64,000 nt of DNA, taken from contig CAJMNM010000013.1 in the NCBI GenBank assembly GCA_905214795.1, forward strand, positions 12,721 through 76,720, given 5' to 3'. Shown piece by piece: positions 35,859 through 43,499 of the stretch. A program made the position numbers and the translations under genes. The notes under the pieces are model-generated. The model was not told the DNA's origin and did no database searches. It was given only the letters and a program-made list of their open reading frames with translations. The stretch comes from an uncultured bacterium (GTDB lineage: Bacteria; Bacteroidota; Bacteroidia; Bacteroidales; Bacteroidaceae). Each line of letters begins with the position of its first letter. Position 1 is the stretch's first letter.

Positions 35859-36707
35859 TTATGACAATATTGACATCAGTTCCCATTTGTCTGTTGGATG
35901 CTGACGCATTATCTTTGTCTCCATTTCATCAGGCCAGGGACAACTGCCATTCATGCAACCAATACTCCAATAAAACATTCTCCCGCTGATATGAAAATCA
36001 AGCCCCTCTATAGCATCAAGTATCCTTTTACAGTCTTCACTCATGCCTTCATCGGGATAAATCTTCAAATTTATATGCTTGAAATTCTCTACTCTACGAA
36101 TTATCTCCTCCAACGATATTCTATTCTTCGAGTCACAGCCTTTCCAAACACCAAGAAATACAGAGGCAATATTCGCTAAATCATCTGTTGGGGTTTTCTC
36201 ACCATTTGGAGTAATTGCCATTAATGCATGTTTTAAGGGTACACTTACTATAACAAGCCTGTTTAAGTCTGGCGAAAAATCAAAATATTCTGTAGAAGTT
36301 TGATCCTTTATCTCATCCGGTATCTGTTCACCTATCCTGCTATCCTTCAGCGAATAAACCAATTTCAAAACAAATCTCTCACCCCTATCTTTACAATCTT
36401 CAATCTGATGTACAAAATCAAATGCAATATCACCTTGCTTATCCACTCTACCCCACGACAAAGACCGAGTGTTCTTTAACTGATGATACATATTATGTTC
36501 TGGATGTGCAATCAATATATCATCCACAAACGTGTCCTCTAACTGAGTCTGAAACCCAACTCTGTCAAATGAAGATTTATACTTGGCAATACACGATACA
36601 ATTTGATATACAGCATAGAAATCTTCAAATAAACCTCCTTTCTGATTGCTCTCGCCACCTTGATGCTTATTCTTTAAATACAGTTTTACATCATCAGTCC
36701 TTTCCAT
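35859..36707 (-). CDS. DUF4297/Cap4-like dsDNA nuclease (putative defence effector)
   Basis: A 282-residue protein. The N-terminal half reads GGLFEDFYAVYQIVSCI (24-40), then QTQLEDTFVDDILI (53-66) and YHQLKNT (74-80), a PD-(D/E)XK arrangement with Glu57, Asp62/63, and Gln76-x-Lys78. This is the layout of DUF4297/Cap4-type nuclease domains, which in CBASS and related systems degrade DNA. The C-terminal half does not resemble the Cap4 SAVED sensor, and I see no known sensor in it. It overlaps the upstream DUF1653 gene by 14 bp. Defence function is inferred. Confidence 0.6.
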   Translation of the reverse strand: MERTDDVKLYLKNKHQGGESNQKGGLFEDFYAVYQIVSCIAKYKSSFDRVGFQTQLEDTFVDDILIAHPEHNMYHQLKNTRSLSWGRVDKQGDIAFDFVHQIEDCKDRGERFVLKLVYSLKDSRIGEQIPDEIKDQTSTEYFDFSPDLNRLVIVSVPLKHALMAITPNGEKTPTDDLANIASVFLGVWKGCDSKNRISLEEIIRRVENFKHINLKIYPDEGMSEDCKRILDAIEGLDFHISGRMFYWSIGCMNGSCPWPDEMETKIMRQHPTDKWELMSILS

Positions 36708-36927
36708 AAGCTTCCTCCTTCGTTATTTCTTTGAATCGTGGAAACTCAGTTCCATCTATTTCAACTGTGCCGTAAAACATTTCTTTCGGACGTACCCATA
36801 CTTTATGTTCGCCGTAGAGTGCTTGATAGATAACCACAGGAATCAACGACTCACTATCCTGCCCCTCAGCTAAAACAATGTATTTACCACCTTTAAAATG
36901 ACGATAATATTTCTTTGTTTCACCCAT
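36694..36927 (-). CDS. DUF1653 domain protein
   Basis: A 77-residue protein with the DUF1653 pattern: KYYRHFKGGKYIVLAEGQDSE-like start, then VVIYQALYGEHKVWVRPKEMF and the ending FPRFKEI. Members are small, Trp/Arg-rich soluble proteins of unknown function, often single domains. Here it is the first gene of the trio, overlapping the nuclease gene by 14 bp. A clear promoter with a palindrome lies just upstream (36960-36991). Its function in the trio is unknown; a regulator or small antitoxin is possible. Confidence 0.8.
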   Translation of the reverse strand: MGETKKYYRHFKGGKYIVLAEGQDSESLIPVVIYQALYGEHKVWVRPKEMFYGTVEIDGTEFPRFKEITKEEAYGKD

Positions 36928-36959
36928 CAGTTTATAAACACTTGATTAAAAAGTATTTG

Positions 36960-36991
36960 TAAAGATAAGGTTTCTTATCCGAATGCACAAA
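36960..36991 (-). promoter_or_regulatory. Promoter of the DUF1653-nuclease-PRTase operon with embedded palindrome
   Basis: Read on the minus strand: TTTG (36988-36991), a 20-bp spacer and TATCTTTA (36960-36967), one mismatch from TAnnTTTG. A perfect palindrome GATAAGGTTTCTTATC (36964-36979) overlaps the -7 box, which is a plausible operator. Confidence 0.55.
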
Positions 36992-37472
36992 TAAAATTTG
37001 CACATTTCAGAAATTTTACTATAAAACATTTTAGAACTGTATATTTCATTTGAAACAAACGAATTTAATCAACCACAAACCATAATCTGTGGTTAAGGAC
37101 CTACGACGGAATCAGGATGCTTGATACGCCAGTCGTATCTACCGGAGGTGGTGACAGAGGTTCACAAAGCGACCTTCCGTAGCAAGACAAGGACGAAGAC
37201 AACCTGCAATGAGCCCGCCGCTGTACTCGTTCTGCCACCCTCCGATTGAGCAAGAAACCGAGAATTAGATTAAAACGATAAGGGTTATGGAACAAACATA
37301 CAAAAAGCGGCCGCCTCATGCGACCGCCAATAGTCCGCCAGTCTTGCCGAATATGGGAAAAATTACTTTATAAATCTGCATATTTATAAAATTTCGCCTT
37401 TTATTTTGCATCTTTCTCACATATCATTCGTATATTCCAAGCTAATATAAGACATATTTGTTGTAAATATCT
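36992..37472. other. Long gene-free stretch with a GC-rich block
   Basis: Between the two divergent defence-like units there are 640 bp without a convincing gene. The ends are AT-rich, but about 37090-37340 is clearly GC-richer and has a short hairpin at its left end (37071-37094, AACCACA and TGTGGTT). A 72-codon open frame on the minus strand (37101-37319) has no promoter, family match or plausible composition, so I do not call it. It may be a decayed gene, attachment region or non-coding RNA. Confidence 0.4.
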
Positions 37473-37480
37473 TAACTTTG
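37473..37480 (+). promoter_or_regulatory. -7 promoter box of the DUF2075 gene
   Basis: TAACTTTG matches TAnnTTTG, 88 bp before the start codon. The leader contains a possible 14-codon peptide frame (37499-37543). Confidence 0.5.
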
Positions 37481-37567
37481 TATTTTCAGCAAATCAATAT
37501 GGTGGATAATACCGCCTATTCTATTACATTGCGGCATTATTAGCACTATGATTATTAACACACAGAT

Positions 37568-39709
37568 ATGGCACGTTGTATATATAATTCCACAATCCGC
37601 GAGTTCCTGCAGTTATCCCCCGAAACGCTGTTAGGACATTTCGTGAACAATTACCACGGGGCTGCACTTACAACAACCAATGAAGCGTGGAACAACGAGA
37701 TTCACATCATGCAGGAAGTTCTGCTGCCATGGATGAATGAAGATGGACAGATCATTTTCGAGTACGACATTCCACGCCTCGGAAAACGGATCGATGTCGT
37801 TCTGCTGCTTCGTGGACTGATTTTCTGCCTTGAGTTCAAGGTCGGAGAGCGGGACATACTTCAATCCAATATAGAGCAGGTACTAGATTATGCCCTTGAC
37901 CTGAAAAACTTTCATTTGCTGAGCCAAAACAGGATCATTGTCCCGATTCTCGTGCCTACTCAATTCCGAACAAGTTCAAGCGAGTTCATGCCCTCAGTAT
38001 ACGATGATTCCATATATAACCCATTGGTGACTGGAGCCAACGGATTGCAAAAACTCATTGCGGATGTTCTAGCACATGCCGGAGCAACAGCTCCAGATCC
38101 GAGTCTAGGTGCCGACTGGGTTATCAGCCCTTACTCACCCACCCCGTCCATCATTGAGGCTGCCAAGAGGCTCTATGAAAATCATTCTGTAGAAGACATT
38201 ACCCGCCATGAGGCTGACAAAGTATCAACCGACCGCACCATTGCATATATCCTCGACGTGATCAAGACCAGCCAAGAGAAGGGAGAAAAAAGTATCTGCT
38301 TTGTTACGGGCGTACCGGGAGCGGGAAAAACGCTGGTCGGACTAGACGTCGCCGTCAAACAGTCCTATCAAAATGGTGATAAATTGATAGAGGACAAAGG
38401 AGCGGTCTACCTATCCGGCAACGGACCACTGGTAGCAGTGCTTACTGAGGCTTTGGCCATAGACAATCAGAAGAAATGCAAAGCCCGGGGCGAGAAAAAG
38501 AACATGTCGGACTCTCGGAGGGAGGTTAGCAAATTCATACAGATGATTCACCGCTACCGCGACAACATGTTGGCCAAGATCAAGAATCCTGTCGAAAACG
38601 GAGTCCTGGAGATTGACCCACAGAAAGCGATGAAGCTGGCAAAATCCGGCTACGGAGAAGTGGAGCATGTAGCCATCTTTGACGAAGCCCAGCGTTCATG
38701 GACACATAAAAGGCTTGCTGACTACCTTAAACGAGGCGGTACTTATGGAAACAAACTCAAGGTACCAAACTTCCCCTACTCCGAAGCGGCGTTCCTAATT
38801 TGGTCTTTGGATCAGCGGGAAGATTGGGCAACGATCGTATGTCTGGTAGGCGGCGGTCAGGAGATCAACACCGGAGAAGCCGGCATATCAGAGTGGATCA
38901 AAGCGCTCAACGAGAAATTCACACATTGGCAAATCTATATCTCCGACAAACTAACCGAAGCAGAATATGCAGAAGGTCGAGTCAACGAACTATTGGCCGA
39001 CAATGACAAGGTCACGTTCTCTCCGGAGCTCCATCTGGGAGTCAGTCTGCGTTCGTTCAGAGCAGAAAACCTCTCAGCCTTTGTACACTCTTTACTCTCT
39101 TTCAATCCGGATGCTTCCAGTTGGTACAACACGATAAAAGGGCGCTATCCGATCGTGCTGACAAGAGATATGGACAAGGCAAGGGCATGGCTGCGCAAGA
39201 ACACCCGTGGTTCGCAACGATCAGGTGTGCTGGTCAGCAAGACAGCGGCTCGGTTCAAACCATTGGCCGTCGATATTCTGGATCAAGGCGACGAAAATGC
39301 CGTACACTGGTTCCTGGAGGATAAAAACGACATTCGTTCATCCAACTACCTTGAGGATGCCGCAACTGAAATCCAGGTTCAAGGCCTTGAACTGGATTAT
39401 ACCTGCGTCCTATGGGATGCTGACCTGAGATGCGAAAACGGGCAGTGGCGATATTATAACTTTAATGGCAGAACAGCATGGCGCGAAGAGGCCGGTAAAA
39501 CCGAAAGCAGCCTTGAACGAAGGAAATACATGTTGAATGCCTACCGTGTCTTACTGACACGCGCCCGCATCGGCATGGTCATCTGCGTTCCAGATGGAAA
39601 TCCCAATAAAACTGTCTGTGGTTTCCCGGAAGATGCAACCCGACTTCCAGAATTTTATAACGGCACCTACGAATACCTCAAGTCGATAGGGTTAGAGGAG
39701 ATACGATAG
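37568..39709 (+). CDS. PD-(D/E)XK nuclease-DUF2075 helicase fusion
   Basis: A 713-residue protein. The N-terminus (about 60-110) has a NERD-like nuclease pattern with RIDVVLLL (Asp76) and LEFKV (Glu89-x-Lys91). A P-loop SF1-like helicase follows: Walker A VTGVPGAGKTLVG (about 245-257), Walker B VAIFDEAQRS (about 368-377), motif V-like VQGLELDY (about 604-611) and motif VI-like VLLTRARIGM. This is the DUF2075 (DNA/RNA helicase) domain. Such proteins are often found in defence islands; the activity on phage DNA or RNA is inferred. Gene start is the ATG after AACACACAGAT. Confidence 0.8.
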   Translation: MARCIYNSTIREFLQLSPETLLGHFVNNYHGAALTTTNEAWNNEIHIMQEVLLPWMNEDGQIIFEYDIPRLGKRIDVVLLLRGLIFCLEFKVGERDILQSNIEQVLDYALDLKNFHLLSQNRIIVPILVPTQFRTSSSEFMPSVYDDSIYNPLVTGANGLQKLIADVLAHAGATAPDPSLGADWVISPYSPTPSIIEAAKRLYENHSVEDITRHEADKVSTDRTIAYILDVIKTSQEKGEKSICFVTGVPGAGKTLVGLDVAVKQSYQNGDKLIEDKGAVYLSGNGPLVAVLTEALAIDNQKKCKARGEKKNMSDSRREVSKFIQMIHRYRDNMLAKIKNPVENGVLEIDPQKAMKLAKSGYGEVEHVAIFDEAQRSWTHKRLADYLKRGGTYGNKLKVPNFPYSEAAFLIWSLDQREDWATIVCLVGGGQEINTGEAGISEWIKALNEKFTHWQIYISDKLTEAEYAEGRVNELLADNDKVTFSPELHLGVSLRSFRAENLSAFVHSLLSFNPDASSWYNTIKGRYPIVLTRDMDKARAWLRKNTRGSQRSGVLVSKTAARFKPLAVDILDQGDENAVHWFLEDKNDIRSSNYLEDAATEIQVQGLELDYTCVLWDADLRCENGQWRYYNFNGRTAWREEAGKTESSLERRKYMLNAYRVLLTRARIGMVICVPDGNPNKTVCGFPEDATRLPEFYNGTYEYLKSIGLEEIR

Positions 39710-39866
39710 AATGACTTATTGAATTAACTAGTTAAATTTTCCAAATCATCAGAATAGTGTTACTACAAATAACAAATATTATACCTAACCTCATAACTAT
39801 ATATTTTTTCCGATGAACAGTGCATCCTTGCCAATCGCATTTTTTAGTATTGCTTTTGTTTTCTCT

Positions 39867-40386
39867 CTAATAGTCTAGCCATGCTGGATTCAGTTCTACC
39901 CATAACGTTCCATGCTCTTTTTCCAGTTTATAGAGGCATCCGTTCTCGAATATTTGAGAGCGAATAACCGTTTGACGATCATCGGACGTGTCAATCCACG
40001 GACGCAAAAAAACGGAACGGTACATTCATTTGCAGAAAGTTTAACCGTTTTCGGACATCTGGTCGCAGAATAAGCACTTTCAACAAATCAATCAAATCGC
40101 GAACACTAACATTGATGGGGACATTGTACTCTTTTTGCAGCGCCAATATCGCCTCATACAGAGATTCTGACTTCCCGAACGAAAGACGAAAATAATTCAC
40201 CGGATACCAGGCATTTGCCACCATTGTAACCATAATTTCCCATACATTTATCCTTGTTTTTCCCTGCTTTACAAACAAATCGAGTATGCCGAGGAACCAA
40301 TAATATTTATATGTTGCCACAGTCTTGTCAAACACTCGGTTCAGATGTCTGGTTGTCAATATATGGGATGTGGAATTTGCATACAA
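39867..40386 (-). pseudogene. Frameshifted, truncated HNH-nuclease-type gene
   Basis: The 5' part (40386-39991) encodes TRHLNRVFDKTVATYKYYWF and later ANAWYPVNYFRLSFGKSES, the N-terminal pattern of a Bacteroidetes HNH-endonuclease-domain family. The frame breaks at a run of seven A's (40006-40012); dropping one base restores VPFRFLRPWID and continues to FENGCLYKLE and LNPAWLDY before a stop at 39867-39869. The downstream sequence no longer resembles the family and no HNH motif follows. The start would be TTG. It looks like a decayed remnant; a sequencing error at the homopolymer would explain only the frameshift. Confidence 0.7.
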
Positions 40387-40407
40387 AAGATTTAATTACC
40401 TTATCTA

Positions 40408-40438
40408 CAAAGATAACGAAATATTTTCAGTCGCCAAT
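40408..40438 (-). promoter_or_regulatory. Probable promoter of the HNH pseudogene
   Basis: On the minus strand TATCTTTG (40408-40415) matches TAnnTTTG, with ATTG (40435-40438) 19 bp upstream near the -33 position. The start of the remnant is 22 bp downstream. Confidence 0.45.
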
Positions 40439-40655
40439 TTCTATCTTTGAAAAAATTCGCCATATCATAATTTAATGTGAATAAAATCAAAAAACAACAA
40501 GTTGCTCGTCATTAACAAAATTCACGTCAATGGCGAGGATGTAAAATAAGAATGTATGATCGTCAATGACAATACAATCTAACTTATATTTATCGAAGCA
40601 TTTATCGTAACAGAAATAATCTTTATACTACAATTAAACATTTCCCCTAAAAAGT

Positions 40656-40735
40656 CCTTCACCCCTTCACATTTCGTCATAGCATACTTATATTCAGCAG
40701 ATTGCGTGTGAATGACAGTCCTTCACATCCTTCAC
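40656..40735 (+). repeat. Heptamer cluster CCTTCAC (4 copies)
   Basis: CCTTCAC occurs at 40656-40662, 40664-40670, 40720-40726 and 40729-40735, as two close pairs. The complement GTGAAGG recurs further right at 41001-41085. The arrangement looks like protein-binding repeats. Confidence 0.65.
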
Positions 40736-40855
40736 CGATACACTTGTGAGATGTAAATCGGCTTTTTTGAGACCATAATGTAGGATTTCTGTCAGAAAAT
40801 CAGATTTTTTCATCCCGAAATCCATGATTTTCCGTCCGTTTTTTCCATTCATCCC

Positions 40856-40978
40856 CGCAACCGTGCAGAAAAATATTCCGGTACGGTAACGGGCATCACC
40901 GTAACAGTGCGGAAAAATATTTGTAAAGTGCAGGATTGAATTCGTAACCGTACAGAAAAAAACTCGTAACCGTATGCG
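40856..40978 (+). repeat. Three 22-bp imperfect direct repeats, phased at 44 and 43 bp
   Basis: Units at 40856-40877, 40900-40921 and 40943-40964 share the pattern CG(C/T)AAC(C/A)GT(G/A)C(A/G)GAAAAA. Starts are 44 and 43 bp apart, about four helical turns, so all lie on one face of the DNA. A partial fourth copy (CGTAACCGTATGCG) is at 40965-40978. They lie in non-coding DNA upstream of the VirE/DUF3874 gene. Confidence 0.7.
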
Positions 40979-41000
40979 TTTTATAAAACCGGAGGTGAAT

Positions 41001-41085
41001 GTGAAGGACCGGTGAAGGAGATGTGAAGGACAGCCCTTCACACTTAACATTCTGTCCGCCTGTTATTTGAATGGCATTGTGAAGG
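41001..41085 (+). repeat. Heptamer cluster GTGAAGG with 11-bp spacing
   Basis: GTGAAGG starts at 41001, 41012 and 41023, exactly 11 bp apart, followed by the inverse CCTTCAC at 41035-41041 and another GTGAAGG at 41079-41085. The spacing fits one helical turn per unit, as for iterons or cooperative regulator sites. Confidence 0.7.
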
Positions 41086-41280
41086 AGTAAGGCCGGAAAG
41101 TGAGAAAATACCCTTATAGGGAAAACGCAGGGGCGCGCGGGCACGATATTTCTTCCGTTACGGACGGAAACGATTCCCGGCAAGCGGACAAACGGCAGGG
41201 AAAGCTGCAAAATGTGACGGAATGCGTTCAAGAGTGACCGAAGGTTACCAAAAGCTGCCACGGCAGTTTCCACGCCGTCG

Positions 41281-41288
41281 TATATTTG
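41281..41288 (+). promoter_or_regulatory. -7 promoter box of the VirE/DUF3874 gene
   Basis: TATATTTG lies 20 bp before ATG 41309. It makes an in-frame upstream start at 41222 unlikely, because that start lies before the promoter. Confidence 0.6.
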
Positions 41289-41308
41289 TTCACAAAAACA
41301 AAAACGCC

Positions 41309-42694
41309 ATGGACACTATCAGCATACTTGTACGACGCGCCGCCAAAAGATGGGCGGAGAAACGGAAAGCCGGACGGAACACGGACACTGCAACCGGACA
41401 GCGCCCTGAAACCGTAGAACAGAAAGCGGAAACAGCGCAGAACGAAATACGGCCGGAAAAGGACAGGTCGGAAAACACGGCAGGCAGACCGGCCGTACAA
41501 CCCGTCGCAGAATCTCCGTCTCAGACGACCACCGGTGACAAGGAACAGACGGAAGTGAGGCTGGAAAAGTTTCTCGCCACACACTACCGGTTCAGATATA
41601 ACGTGCTGACGGAGATTACAGAATATGCACCGGCACGGCCGGCTGACGGACGCGGGCCGGATACGACTGATTTCCGTCCTGTCAACGTGCGGGCGCTGAA
41701 CACCTTCTGCATTGAGGCGCACCGTGAGGGCATTCCCTGCTGGGACCGTGACATGGCGCGTCTGGTCAATTCGGCTTCCGTGCCGGACCATCATCCCTTT
41801 ACCGCTTACTTCGACCGCTTGCCGGCATGGGACGGAAAGGACCGTATCGATGCGCTGGCAGCCCGTGTGTCGGACAGCGGTTTCTGGAAAAGGCATTTCC
41901 ACCGCTGGCTGCTGGCCGTCGTCGCACAGTGGACGGGGCGCGACCGTCTGCATGCCAACAGCGTAGCACCGCTGCTGGTCAGCGCGGCACAGGGCATGGG
42001 CAAGTCGGCCTTCTGCCGTGCGCTGCTGCCGCCGGAGCTGCGTGCCTATTACAGCGACTGTGTGGACCTGAACGCGCCCGAGAGCGTCGGGCGCAAGCTG
42101 ACCGAACTGGGACTGCTCAATCTGGACGAGTTCGACCGCATAGGTCCCAGACGTCAGCCGCAGCTGAAAAATCTCATGCAGCTTTCGTCCATGAACCTGC
42201 GCAAGGCGTACAGCCGCCATGCCGGCGCACGCAGGCGCATCGCCTCGTTCATCGGAACGAGCAACAGCCGTGAACTGCTGACCGACCCGTCGGGAAGCAG
42301 GCGGTTCATCTGTGTGGAGGTGCAGCGCCCCATAGACTGCACTAAAATAGAACATGACATGATTTTCGCGCAGCTGAAGGAGGAACTGGCTCGGGGCGAG
42401 CGTTACTGGTTCAGCGCGGAAGAGGAGGAAGAACTGCAGGCACACAATATGGACTTTTACCGCATCAATCCCACAGAGGACATAATCAGACGACGTTTCC
42501 GTATACCCAAGCCCGGAGAGACGCCTGCGCTGATGGCGCTTGAGGAGGTGATGGAGTTTATCAGGAAAGGAAACCGCTATGCCCTGCGCGGAGTCAGCAC
42601 GCAGACCTTTGCACGCGCGTTGCTGGCGGCCGGATTCACTCGCAGACACACACGTGAGGGGAACCGCTATGAGATGGCGGTGAGGCCGGCATGA
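41309..42694 (+). CDS. VirE-like (DUF3874/VapE) P-loop ATPase
   Basis: A 461-residue protein from ATG 41309 (MDTISILVRR). The first about 100 residues are a charged, low-complexity linker. The core has a Walker A variant VSAAQGMGKSAF (about 222-233), Walker B LLNLDEFD (about 270), an arginine-finger-like region and a C-terminal DUF3874 segment (GVSTQTFARALLAAGFTRRHTREGNRYEMAV). VirE/VapE ATPases are helicase or primase-like and are common in phage-related satellites and islands. Its DNA is clearly GC-richer than its neighbours. No integrase or primase lies nearby. Confidence 0.75.
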   Translation: MDTISILVRRAAKRWAEKRKAGRNTDTATGQRPETVEQKAETAQNEIRPEKDRSENTAGRPAVQPVAESPSQTTTGDKEQTEVRLEKFLATHYRFRYNVLTEITEYAPARPADGRGPDTTDFRPVNVRALNTFCIEAHREGIPCWDRDMARLVNSASVPDHHPFTAYFDRLPAWDGKDRIDALAARVSDSGFWKRHFHRWLLAVVAQWTGRDRLHANSVAPLLVSAAQGMGKSAFCRALLPPELRAYYSDCVDLNAPESVGRKLTELGLLNLDEFDRIGPRRQPQLKNLMQLSSMNLRKAYSRHAGARRRIASFIGTSNSRELLTDPSGSRRFICVEVQRPIDCTKIEHDMIFAQLKEELARGERYWFSAEEEEELQAHNMDFYRINPTEDIIRRRFRIPKPGETPALMALEEVMEFIRKGNRYALRGVSTQTFARALLAAGFTRRHTREGNRYEMAVRPA

Positions 42695-42802
42695 CCGGCA
42701 GCCTTCACGCCTGTATAAAGGTGAAGCCGACCCCAAAAGCGTTTTTTGAGATCGGCCCCGTTAATATGCATATTCAGCAGGTATTTCCGACAATAAATAA
42801 AA

Positions 42803-42852
42803 AGAGGGCAACCCTCCTGACCATTTTCAATGGCTTCCGCGGGGCGCCCTCT
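42803..42852 (-). terminator. Hairpin downstream of rubrerythrin
   Basis: AGAGGGC pairs perfectly with GCCCTCT (7 bp, long internal sequence). It lies 27 bp after the rubrerythrin stop on the minus strand and is followed there by TTTTTATTTA. It marks the right edge of the accessory island. Confidence 0.6.
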
Positions 42853-42878
42853 CCTTATATCTGAAATATTCTCTTTAA

Positions 42879-43430
42879 TTACTTGTCACCAAAATAACGG
42901 TTGTACAAGCCCATGAAACCACGGCCATGACGAGCCTCATCCTTAGCCATTTCGTGAACAGTATCGTGGATAGCGTCCAGATTCTGAGCCTTTGCCATTT
43001 TAGCAATCTCCATCTTACCAGAGCAAGCACCGCTTTCTGCTTCCATTCTCTTCTTCAGGTTGGTCTTGGTATCCCAAACCATATCGCCAAGCAATTCGCA
43101 GAAACGAGATGCGTGGTCAGCCTCCTCAAAAGCATAACGCTTGAAAGCCTCAGCGATTTCAGGATAGCCTTCACGGTCTGCCTGACGGCTCATTGCCAAG
43201 TACATACCAACTTCGGTGCATTCACCTTCGAAATTAGCCTGCAAACCCTTCTTGATTTCAGGATCAACATCCTTAGCGATACCAATTTCATGTTCGGTTA
43301 CAAATGACAATTCAGTTTCTACCATTTCCTTGAACTTAGAAGCCGGAGCCTTGCACTGTGGGCACTGTGCCGGAGCTTCTGTACCTTCATGAATATAACC
43401 ACATACCGTACATACAAATTTCTTCTTCAT
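42879..43430 (-). CDS. Reverse rubrerythrin (rubredoxin plus ferritin-like)
   Basis: A 183-residue protein. The N-terminal rubredoxin-like site has CTVC (residues 7-10) and CPQC (about 23-26). The ferritin-like diiron part follows, with EGECTEVGMYLAM (about 67-79), YAFEEADHASRFCE (about 98-111) and KDEARHGRGFMGL. The rubredoxin domain is first, the reversed order seen in anaerobes, where these proteins reduce hydrogen peroxide with electrons from NADH. It probably shares a transcript with the upstream Fur-family regulator 69 bp away. Confidence 0.92.
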   Translation of the reverse strand: MKKKFVCTVCGYIHEGTEAPAQCPQCKAPASKFKEMVETELSFVTEHEIGIAKDVDPEIKKGLQANFEGECTEVGMYLAMSRQADREGYPEIAEAFKRYAFEEADHASRFCELLGDMVWDTKTNLKKRMEAESGACSGKMEIAKMAKAQNLDAIHDTVHEMAKDEARHGRGFMGLYNRYFGDK

Positions 43431-43499
43431 AACTTCTTTAATTTTAGATGGTTGAATAAATTATTTAAAAAATCTCTTAAACTCTGCTTTTTTATCTGT

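Noticed and set aside
37101..37319. A 72-codon minus-strand frame in the GC-rich block
   Set aside because: No promoter, no recognisable family, and the composition (many Cys, Ser, Arg) looks like antisense; kept only as a note on the block.
36928..37567. A retron (msr/msd RNA) or similar element as an explanation for the GC-rich block
   Set aside because: No reverse transcriptase in the window and no msr-msd inverted repeats large enough; a retron cannot be supported.
40600..41200. A CRISPR array
   Set aside because: The repeats are few, differ from each other, and have no unique spacers of constant length; there are no cas genes.
41228..42736. A long antisense open frame (about 500 codons) over the VirE/DUF3874 gene
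   Set aside because: It is a shadow caused by the high GC content of the true gene. Its composition is full of Cys, Arg and His, and there is no promoter or family pattern.
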